DNA of 64,000 bases from Adiantum capillus-veneris (Eukaryota > Streptophyta > Polypodiopsida > Polypodiales > Pteridaceae): positions 107,600,384-107,664,383 of the forward strand of contig CM043951.1 of NCBI GenBank assembly GCA_014529385.2, given 5' to 3'. The notes under the pieces were generated by a model. The model was not told where the DNA came from, searched no databases, and saw only the letters and a program-made list of their open reading frames with translations. The translations under genes and the position numbers were made by a program. Below are positions 55,726 to 64,000 of the stretch, in pieces (within the stretch, counting starts at the first letter, position 1; each line of letters begins with the position of its first letter).

Positions 55726-55948
55726 ACAAGGTTTCTCTTTTCTTGCTCAAGAAGGGAGGTCCTCAAGCTAGCTATAAATGGTTGGTACTATTAATTGCAT
55801 GAGAGTAAGTAGAATATGGATTTTTCAGCCTTGCAGTGCGATTGCCTTTGTGCAGTTAATGGGGCATCACCGTCAAGAGCTATGGTCTTAATAGTGGAGT
55901 TCTACGGGGCTTGAAGTGCCAAAGTACACCTAAAAAGTTTACACTAGA

Positions 55949-56976
55949 ATGGCTAACAATAGTAAAGAGAGTGAAATTAATGTTGATAACTTTGATTTGC
56001 TAATGAGCAAGCTACTAATGATGCCCCGATGCTTGTTAACTATCTTGTTTCTAGGCTTCAACAAGCCATGGGCAATCCATCCCTCCAAAGTGAAGTGCAA
56101 CGACAACTACGTGCTCATGGGATTCTTCAAGCTCCTCACCATGACGAGATAACACCTAGGAAGCCTCCTTGTGAGTCGTCGAAGCTCAAGAAATTCAAAG
56201 AGGGAGGGAAGAGCATCTCTTTCCTTACCTATGATGGAACTTTTGGTGCTACGAACAAAGTCTTGGCCTTTATCCAACAATTTGATGTGGCGTTCGGAGA
56301 TGAGGGCTTCACGGAGTCCTCTAAGCTTCGCCATGTAGCTATGCACTTTCAAAAGTCTGCCAGACAATGGTGGTCTAGCCTACAGGCCAACGGTGAAGCT
56401 CCACGAACATGGAAAGCTTTAAGAGCTTCCATTATGAAGCAGTTTTTGGCCACCGATGCCAAAGACAAAGTACTCACCGAATGGCGAAGCTTGAAGCTCT
56501 CTCCCTATGAATCCATCCACAAATATGTAGACAAGTTTTGGGACCTACAACGCAAAGCCACTTTCTTCAAAAAGTTGGATTTTGGGGAGCAAAAGTAGCA
56601 ATTTTGTGTAGGCTTAACCGAAGAAATGGCGGAGTATGTCAACTCCCAAAGGCCACGCACCATATCGACGGTAATATATCATACGATGGTGGCATCTCGA
56701 ATCAATTTCCAAACAGGGGCTAAGAGGAATTCTAAGCCCCCTGAAAACAAGGGTGCCAATGAGCCTAAGGGGAAGGACAATGTCCAAAAGTCTCCTAAGG
56801 TCAATTCCAACAAAGCTAAAGAGAAGGGAGTTTATAAAGGTAAAAATAAACTCTCTCCTGAAGATCTTGAGCATATCTCAAGGATAACCGGTGTTTCAAG
56901 TGCGGCGAACAAGGGCATGCGTACCGCGCTTGTCCCCAAAAGAACAACCGCCATGATCCTCTTAGAGCTACCTTGA
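55949..56976 (+). pseudogene. gag: ChrA gag
   Basis: First frame MANNSKESEINVDNF (55949), shift at about 56030 into NYLVSRLQQAMGNPSLQ. The capsid part follows: FLTYDGTFGATNKVLAFIQQ, MHFQKSARQWWSSLQANGE (W-W step), LKLSPYESIHKYVDKFWDLQ. Then a TAG at 56596 and a basic region. The zinc knuckle CFKCGEQGHAYRACPQ (about 56889-56936) lies in a third frame. Capsid and nucleocapsid parts of the particle when intact. Confidence 0.85.
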
Positions 56977-57199
56977 TCGAAATCCAAGAGGAGGAAACTC
57001 ACCACAAAGGATCTCCTCTATGCCATGCTTGTGGAAAGGTAAGAGAACATGATGCTTTTATTCTCTTTGACCCCGGTTCTACTCATAATTTTATATCTAT
57101 AGAGTTGGCCACCAAGCTAGGCATACAAACCTACGAGATGGGAGATGTCCTACCTGCAGACGGTGATTTCAAGGGGCAAGAAGCTTCAGTCACTCCCTT
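56977..57199 (+). pseudogene. ChrA protease, N-terminal part
   Basis: LCHACGKVREHDAFILFDPGSTHNF (active-site region D-P-G-S), LATKLGIQTYEMGD, FKGQEASVTP, then homology ends at about 57199. ChrC continues with the segment that ChrA carries at 18642 on the minus strand, short of about 15 nt. Confidence 0.85.
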
Positions 57200-58712
57200 T
57201 TGCTGGCAGCAATTCGTCTGGAAATTCTGGTGATAAGGGCAAAAAGAAGATGCGTTGCCATTATTGTAAAGCCAATGATCACTTGATCAAGTCGTGTCCT
57301 AAGTTGAAGGCCAAAGAGGCTAAGAAGAAAGAGGGTGGTTCCACTGCAAATGCTGGTTCCACTACAAATGCAGCCATTGTTGAGTCTTCTGTGAAAGGAG
57401 ACTGTGTTGCTGATGTTGATGCAGAATGGGCTTTAGCGCAGAGTGCACTTACAATCCTGCTGTCCATGATGCATGCTTGTCAGTTGCTGCAGATTCACAT
57501 GTGTGGTATTTTGACAGTGGTGCTACAAAGCACATTACCTCACATCGTGAATTGTTTACCTCTCTCGAGTCTGTCCCTCATGGGAATTCAGTCACTTGTG
57601 CCAACAACGCCTCTGATCCAATTCAAGGAGTTGGAAAGATTGTGCTCACTGCTGCTAATGGCAGTTCCTTCACACTTGTTGATGCACTTTATGTACTTGG
57701 GATCAAGAAGAATCTCTTATCTATATCCGCAATTGCTAGACTTGGACTTGTAGTCAAATTTGTGGATGACAGATGTACAATTCATGATCTCAGTTTTGGT
57801 GATGAAATTGTTGCATCTGGGCTTCTGTGCCGTGGGCTGTATAAGCTCACTTTGTATGACAAGTGTGGACAAAATTTTGCAAATGCTGTTGCAGATTCAA
57901 GGGCTATTTCAGATGCAAAACTTTTGCATGCACGTTTTGGTCATCTGAATTTTGCCAGTTTGCTGCGTTTGCAGAAATCTGATATGGTTGCTTCTTTGCC
58001 GCCCCTTGAAGCACCTGTCAAACATGTTTGTGAAGGCTGTATTTTGGGTAAGATGCAGCGTTCTAAGTTTTCAAAGGATGGTTCAGCTAGGGCCACATGC
58101 AGGTTGCAGCTTGTGCATAGTGATGTTTGTGGGCCCATGCAAACTCCGTCCTTGGGCAATTACCTGTACTTCGTGACTTTCATTGATGATTACTCCACGC
58201 ATGCATGGGTATTTCCACTTAAAGCGAAGTCCGAAGTCTTTATGTGCTTCAAACAATTTCTGGCTATGGCTGAAAATGTCTCGAAATGTACTATGGGCAC
58301 CCTCCGTTCAGATCGAGGGGGGGAGTATATGTCTCATGAATTTAATGCATTTCTGGCTAGTCGTGGGATAAAACACCAATGTACAGTGCCTTATACACCT
58401 CAGTAAAATGGTGTTGCTGAGAGGAAAAACAGGTCACTGACGGAAATGGCACGATGTATGGTCAAAAGTCAAGCTTTACCGCATTCTTTTTGGCTTGAGG
58501 CCATCATGTGTGCCACTTATGTACTTAACAGGTGTCCTACGAAAGCTTTGCAGTCTATTACTCCATATGAAGCATGGCATGATAGAAAACCTTCTATTGA
58601 GCACATGCGTGTTTTTGGTTGTTTGGCATATGCTTTGGTGCCACAAGTGCAGCGCAGAAAATTGGATGATAAGGCTGTCAAATGTATTTTTGTTGGTTAT
58701 AGTGCTGAAAGC
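57200..58712 (+). pseudogene. CopA zinc knuckle, protease and integrase
   Basis: Starts FAGSNSSGNSG in the gag C-terminal linker, then knuckle CHYCKANDHLIKSC, protease WYFDSGATKHIT (active site intact), LHARFGHLNFASLL ... CEGCILGKMQ, integrase HSDVCGPM, LRSDRGGEYMS, a TAA at 58405 and then NGVAERKNRS (catalytic Glu). It stops at CIFVGYSAES (58712). The next residues expected are those found at 18643. Upstream gag is at 58713-59559 on the minus strand. One frame change near 57420. Confidence 0.9.
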
Positions 58713-59559
58713 TAGGAACATAATTTTTGCCACTCGCAGCAGAACCATAAGAAGTGGCTGCATTGCTGTTACCACCCTTTCTTTGAGAAGCAATAAAAGC
58801 CTGTTCAACTGCACGCTGTCTAGTCCTGTTTTTTCTGGACAGTGACTCTTGCAGCAGCAATGTGCATAATGCATCAAACTTGACAACTTCAGGATTTCCT
58901 TGGGTCATCAGTCTCCAAGTACTAGCAAATCTCTCGTAGGAATCTGGTAAGGCATCAAGAACCGTCTGCACAAGGGAACTGTCTGAAATGACTTCACCTG
59001 CAGAAATAAGCTGCTCATTGATATCCTTGACACTAGCAAGGAAAGTGTCCATATCATCTTCCTCATGCATAATCTTCGACTCCAGCTCTTTACGCAGCAA
59101 AGCAATTTTAGCCTCATTGCGGCTTGCATAAAGACCTGCTAGAATATCCCAAGCCTGTTTTGCACATTTTGCAGAACGGATGTGAGGAACAATGGTGCGC
59201 TTCATAGACAACGCAATCAATGCATGAGCCTGCGCATCCTTAACATCCCAATGAGCTTGTTCTGTCGTAGGCAAAACAACTCTAACAGCTGCAATCCTTG
59301 CAGCAAGACCTGCAACATCCTCAACATCGCCTACATCCTCAGAACCAGGACGTACATCAATGCCCTGCACAATGTTCCAGACACCCTTTGACACAAGAAC
59401 ATGTTGCATCATATAAGCCCACATAGGGTAGTTGTCCCCATCCAACCTGTCCTCAGCAGCAAACATCTTGAACACATCTGTGTTGTTGTTGTCAGCCATG
59501 GTAAATGCTGCACCTGATGTGAAAACTGCCCGAAAATAGGAGAAACGGAGCGGGAACAA
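58713..59559 (-). CDS. gag: CopA gag, cut at its 3' end
   Basis: About 280 residues open from ATG 59559 to the break at 58713. Features: DNNNTDVFKMFAAEDRLDGD, NYPMWAYMMQHVLVSKGVW, AWDILAGLYASRNEAKIALL, LRKELESKIMHEEDDMDTFL, LIQTVLDALPDSYE-type VLDALPDSYERFAS. It is a copia UBN2-type capsid. No stop within. The zinc knuckle that should follow starts 57200 on the opposite strand. Everything after SGKNYVP is unrelated inverted integrase sequence. Confidence 0.85.
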
Positions 59560-59847
59560 CCTATGCTATTTAGCACAAACCGTAGAAGACTGTAAGGCAC
59601 CTGTTATGCAGAAAACGGCACTGACAGAAATTTTGCACAAAATGACAAAATAGCCTGTGCAGTACTGCCTGTAGTGGAAATGGAGGCCGAAATGAGCCCA
59701 AATCGAAATTCTGAGCAGACCAAGCTCTTTGAGCTTACCCAAAATTTTTGTCGACCTGCGAACGCTCGCCAAAGCTCACTGAAATCGGAGAAGGTGAGCA
59801 GGCGTGTGCTGGAGCAGCAGGCGACTAAGCCCGGGAGGACGTGACCT
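59560..59847 (-). other. CopA untranslated leader
   Basis: About 290 bp between the primer site and the gag ATG, with no coding signal. Confidence 0.7.
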
Positions 59848-59859
59848 GCTCTGATACCA
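59848..59859 (-). other. CopA primer binding site
   Basis: Minus strand TGGTATCAGAGC, initiator tRNA-Met type, 2 nt from the LTR. Confidence 0.95.
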
Positions 59860-59861
59860 AT

Positions 59862-60087
59862 TGTTGGAATTAGGGTTGCAGAGAAACACACACAGCTTCG
59901 AGAAGACAAAGGAAGCTCAAGGCACACAATAGAGAGTGTGTTACTTAGTGTGCAATGGAAAGATAGATAGCCTTAGAGTGATGGGCGTATATACAATGCA
60001 CAGGGGAAAAAACCTCCTAAAGAGGGAAAAAAGTCCCGGCAGTCCTAGTGTGTTCACACACATCACTACCACATGTATATGGTAACA
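59862..60087 (-). repeat. CopA 5' LTR
   Basis: 226 bp, TGTTACCATATACATG (60087) to TTCCAACA (59862). Preceded on the minus strand by GGAAT (60092-60088). Pair of 26249-26475. Confidence 0.95.
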
Positions 60088-60092
60088 ATTCC

Positions 60093-62662
60093 TCTATAGT
60101 CGGGATCTCCAAGCTTGTGTAAGCTGCGTTTGAATCTAGGGTAGACATGATTTCTGGGCTTAAGATCTTTTGCTTGGTTCAAGTAGACTTAGTCCATTGT
60201 GTTCAAGTTCTTTGGTTAGGGAAAAGTCGAAACTATGTCCAAAACCGCAACCGTTTCATCACAATTCTCGCAAATTGTCGCTTTCAGACACCCCTAACTT
60301 GCAGATGTATTTTGAGGCCTCAAACAACGTTTTTTCAAAGTTGAACTAAATGGTTGCCATCAGCATACATTTAGTTCAAGTTTTTCTCTAAGATCTGTAG
60401 AGCCGCTCTCAGGCTACGTTTTGATATAAAAACTTTTCCGATCCGATACCGTTTGTGAAAGTTATGGCCAAAACAGTGAAATGCAATTTAGAATGGTCAA
60501 AATGAGTCCAAATTCAATTTTAAAAGAAGATTTGGGATCTCTGTGACACTGTGAACACTTCTGTATGGTCAAAATTACAGTTGGACCCTAAAATTGGCCC
60601 AGAATTTAACAAAATTTGGTCCAGAGACTCCCCTTAAGTCCAGCAACACAATGGTATGCTCATAATTTCATTTGGACCTAAAAATGGCCTTGAGACATCC
60701 TACGCGTAGGATGTCTTTTTGCTCATAATGACTTGAAATTTTCACCCCAACTTCTCCTTGATGTGGTGATCACAGTGGTGTGCTCATAGGTTGGTTTGGA
60801 GTCCTAAATCAAGTTGGAGACATCCTACGCGTAGGATGTCTAACTGCTCAAATTTTGTCCAAACTTGATCCCAAGATTCTCCTAGTGCTCAGCAACCCAA
60901 TGGTATGCTCAAAATTGAATTTGGATGCCAATAGGTCAAGATTTGGGCTGCATAAGCTTCTAGTGCACTCCAAGAGTAGGATGTCTGACAATTCTTGTCT
61001 TTGCTTGGTAAATAGGCCAAACAAGGTCCAAATTCACTTTTGAAAAAAGTTCTGGAATCCTTGAGACACTTAGAACCTCCCTATATGGCCAAAGTAGAAT
61101 TTTGACCACTTTATGACCCTGGAGACATCCTACGCGTAGGATGTCTTTTTGCTCTGTTTCAGCTCAAACTTGCACTGTAGCTTCCCCTTGATGTGCTAAA
61201 CTCATAGCTATTTTTTTTTATTCTGACACCTATAGGTTGGTCAAATGATCAAGAATCTGTTCCAAAAGCCTCATGTCTGTTCTAATGAATTCCCAAGTCA
61301 AATCAACTCCAAATTGGACCAAATTTGCCTAGGACGCTTATCTAAGGCTATATGACAGCATAATATGGTCACAGTAGAATTTTGGTTTCAGAATTATGCA
61401 GTAGACATCCTACGCGTAGGATGTCTTTTTGCTCAGAAGGAACCCAAACTTGGACCAAAGATCCCCCTAGTCTTCAGCAACCCACCGATATGCTTAGATT
61501 TTAGTTTGGATCTCAAAAGACCCCAAAACTAGCTATTCTTGCCTTTTGTCTGTCCAAAAACGCTAACGTCTGTTCAATCTTCATTTTCACTGACCCAAAT
61601 GAGATGAAATTTATCACATGCACTCAATACAACAGTTAGAACATGGAGTCATCCTATGGTTTGGTCTCAAAATTAGGCCTTGGACACAATTTGGGTAGGA
61701 TTTCTACAGGGTGATCTGGGCATTTGTTTTTTGAAAATATGAGGTTACCAGTGTGTTTAGAAGGTAGGTTTTACCCTATTTTCACCTGGAAAGTGGAAAT
61801 TTGACCAAATTTTGACAAATCAAAGCCAAAAGACGAGAATATTTTTTTCAGACTAAAGTGTCCCTGATGCTTCCTTATGCTCTCAGCAAGTGCAAGTATG
61901 CTTTACAATTGCAAAAACATGCAAAAATCACTCAATTTAAGCCTTTTTTGAAATTTTACGTTTTCTGACTCCGTCTTTTGGCTTTTGGTCAACAAAAATA
62001 GGGAAAAACACCCAAGTCAATATGTTACTAGAGTAAAACCTACCCTCTGAACCCACTCGTAACCTCAGTTTTTCCTAATTCCCTGCCAAAAGTGCCCTGG
62101 AGACATCCTACGCATAGGATGTCTACTGTCTTAAAATGTAATTTTTTTCTGGCAATAGTATTCCCTATGCTCTGTAGAGCTCTCAGCAATAATCACAAAA
62201 AAAAAAAAATGGACTTCAAATCAGCTTCCAAACACAATTTACTGTCTTTCCTACTTAGTATTTTCCACTTCTCTGATGAGCCTAACAGCAACTAAGACAT
62301 GCATAAAGTACTCTAGATCAGTAATTAAGATATCCTACTTACCCTACTCCTACTCATCAATGTGAGATGGTGATTTTGATGTCTTGGTTGCTTCCTAGCC
62401 TCACACGGAATCTCAAGTCAACCTACCACCACATCTACCACTCCAACTCCTACTCTCTACACCACAACCTACTCTAATCCATAGATCCTAACTAAACCTA
62501 TCTAATCGCAGACCCTCGGCAAGACACACGCTTCCTAGCTATCCACTTGATCACGGAATATCCTCTTCCGGATCCACTTAAGAAAAACACTTTCTTTAGA
62601 CGAAACTAAATCAAGCAACCATCACACGAGTGTTAGTAGGAAACCTACTTAGGTCCTTGTGT
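60093..62662 (-). other. TatB long untranslated leader
   Basis: 2.6 kb between the primer site and the CopA insertion, with no coding signal. Built of diverged modules that each contain phrases such as CAGCAACCCAATGGTATGCTC (plus-strand reading), ATTTGGAC and usually one perfect palindrome. It continues in sequence into 26481 once CopA and one GGAAT are removed: AGAGGAAT then ATCCTCCCACAATGG. Confidence 0.75.
60693..62124 (-). repeat. Palindrome array in TatB leader
   Basis: Five copies of a 24-bp self-complementary word, arm AGACATCCTACG and its reverse complement: 60693-60716, 60818-60841, 61123-61146, 61403-61426 (all perfect) and 62101-62124 (one change). A half copy is at 60964-60986. 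Spacings between successive copies are about 125, 145, 160, 280 and 700 bp. A further half copy is in each LTR (63030-63044 and about 33570). Confidence 0.95.
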
Positions 62663-62679
62663 CCCCGGCAGCGGCGCCA
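62663..62679 (-). other. TatB primer binding site (tRNA-Asp)
   Basis: Minus strand TGGCGCCGCTGCCGGGG, 16 of 17 matches to the tRNA-Asp 3' end complement, 1 nt after the LTR. Confidence 0.9.
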
Positions 62680-62680
62680 A

Positions 62681-63647
62681 TGTTGCGGGAGCGACTCACA
62701 CACCCATGAAGTGCATGCAAACACTACCTAGATCAACATAATGTCAATCGAGAACACAGATGACACGATAGGCACACGGAGGAATCTCTTTAGCTTGTCA
62801 GGCTGAGACCATCCTACTCATACAACACTCTGGAAGGCCAACTATACCACAGTCAAGAACCTCACTGCTCTCAACTACACCACCTAGCCACATACATACA
62901 TACGGAAGGTAACTCACCTAATCATGCCAGATTCGTACGAAACTTAAGGAACACCATCCCCTCACTAGGATACACCTGTCCCTAAGCTTCTACACTCAAA
63001 ACCCTCACTCTAAACCCATCTGCGAAAAACGCGTAGGATGACATAGCAGAACTTTGAATGTGCCCGAAACTGAAATTTATGAGTACCAATGCGTAGCTTA
63101 TGTCGCCACGATTCTATAGACTACTAGCACTCAGAAAACAGACATCGTTTGATACACTTACGGCCACAAATAGCTCATAGATGCGTTGACGTGTGCGCTT
63201 CATCTCGCGTGGAATGCCTGGCGTTGTCGCGTAGCTCTCCTCAAGCCTACAACAATGGTGCAGTCGAATCTCCAATGTGTTGAGCGAGCCGGGCGTAGCT
63301 AGAGGATAAAGCTCACGCTCACTCTCTTTCTCTCTCACACACAGTAGATGGCAGCGCTAAAGTTTTGATTATGATTAAAGTCCCCCCCCCCCCCCCTTTT
63401 ACAAAATGACCTAGGTACCTTATATACTAAGGCTACCTTAGGTTTAACCAAAAATGGGGTTGAAAGGGTCAAATGGCTTTGTATTTACAATGTGGAAGTG
63501 CCATTGTACCCCGACTTCTGAAACTAGAATAACTATTCATTACAAATGACATTTATAGCCATAATCGGCAACATTTCATAACTCGCAAAAGATAAGACTT
63601 TGGTACGAAACTTGAGTTATGTTGTGTTGTTGACCCAACGGTCAACA
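62681..63647 (-). repeat. TatB 5' LTR
   Basis: 967 bp, TGTTGACC (63647) to CCCGCAACA (62681), with the hairpin start and a C run at 63380-63396 (G run on the minus strand). Pair of 32957-33929. Preceded on the minus strand by CAAAA (63652-63648). Confidence 0.9.
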
Positions 63648-63652
63648 TTTTG

Positions 63653-64000
63653 CTTTCATGGTAGGCCAATAGAAATATGTTTCAATCCCTTTTAGGGTAG
63701 ACTAAATCCCTCTATGCCCAGCATAAGGAAGAGCATGAGATTCATACATTACTTTCGCACGTAGTGAGTTAGTAACGCATAGTCTATTGCCATAGAGAAG
63801 AACCATGTTGTAAAGTAAATGGTTCCTCTTTCTTCCCTAGTGCAAGGGCTGAAATCACATCTCTAAAATTGGGATCAATAGCATACTCATCTATCATAGA
63901 AGATAGATCATTGTGAGTTGCTATGGAAACTGCATTTGCTCTCGGCCATCTTGAGAGTGCATCGGCTACTTGATTACGCTTGCCAGCAATGTCAACAATA
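63653..64000 (-). pseudogene. ChrB RNase H end and integrase start
   Basis: Minus strand. RNase H tail with NQVADALS-type motif near 63960, then AVSIATHNDLSSMIDEYAIDP, several stops, and the approach to the integrase zinc finger ending ATGAAAG at 63653. Close to ChrC 44820-44460. Continues in the plus-strand piece at 42432. Runs off the right edge. Confidence 0.75.

Noticed and set aside
60693-62124. Possible CRISPR-like array of palindromic repeats
   Set aside because: Spacing is irregular (125 to 700 bp), the spacers are themselves diverged repeats, and the setting is a eukaryotic LTR element leader.
20302-62679. tRNA genes at TGGTATCAGAGC or TGGCGCC sites
   Set aside because: Only the 12-17 nt complementary to tRNA 3' ends are present beside LTRs. 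They are primer sites, not tRNA genes.

Overview
The window is repeat DNA from a large-genome land plant. Every element type is plant-like: Ty3 chromoviruses with a C-terminal chromodomain, Ty1/copia elements primed by initiator tRNA-Met, Athila/Tat-like Ty3 elements primed by tRNA-Asp, and a CACTA transposon end. Species cannot be read from the sequence, and no convincing host gene was found. Labels used here: ChrA-ChrD (chromovirus copies), TatA-TatC (large Athila/Tat-like elements in which I see no reverse transcriptase or integrase), CopA and CopB (copia copies).

Layout. 1-3033: chromovirus LTR relic (minus), then a decayed Ty3 gag-protease-RT relic (plus). 3034-4132: unassigned. 4133-13318: TatA (LTR, long leader, decayed gag/protease-like region, truncated 3' end). 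13319-14568: 3' part of a CACTA element. 14569-15138: TatA-family LTR (minus). 15139-18642: 3' half of ChrA (minus). 18643-26480: CopA RT and RNase H, split by a whole CopB (20108-25660), then the CopA 3' LTR. 26481-33929: TatB gag/protease body and 3' LTR. 33930-42431: complete TatC between CAAAC target duplications. 42432-43995: ChrB integrase, chromodomain and the first 18 nt of its 3' LTR. 43996-49277: doubly truncated ChrC (minus). 49278-49735: LTR resumes. 49736-53262: unassigned 3.5 kb with two outward-facing promoter-like ends. 53263-54134: ChrD RT. 54135-57199: ChrA 5' half (plus). 57200-58712: CopA zinc knuckle, protease, integrase (plus). 58713-60087: CopA gag, primer site, 5' LTR (minus). 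60088-63652: TatB leader, primer site, 5' LTR (minus). 63653-64000: ChrB pol (minus).

The main result is structural. Three elements (ChrA, CopA, TatB) and the pol of a fourth (ChrB) have one half near the left or right edge on the minus strand and the other half in the middle on the plus strand. All of them become contiguous if 18643-57199 and 57200-58712 are each inverted in place. The CopA LTRs, now 33 kb apart and in opposite orientation, carry the same GGAAT target duplication. The broken ChrB integrase also resumes across the TatB/TatC insertions. The inferred nesting is ChrB containing TatB and TatC side by side at one site, TatB containing CopA, and CopA containing CopB, followed by the inversions.

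The second theme is the Tat-like families. They have a gag/protease-like region but no RT or integrase, W-[VI]-P-K repeats where RT would be expected, short-spaced zinc knuckles and a second internal polypurine tract. Two of them also carry long leaders studded with a family-specific palindrome, with one partial copy in the LTR. Almost every reading frame is broken, so the window is a graveyard of mobile elements rather than an active locus.
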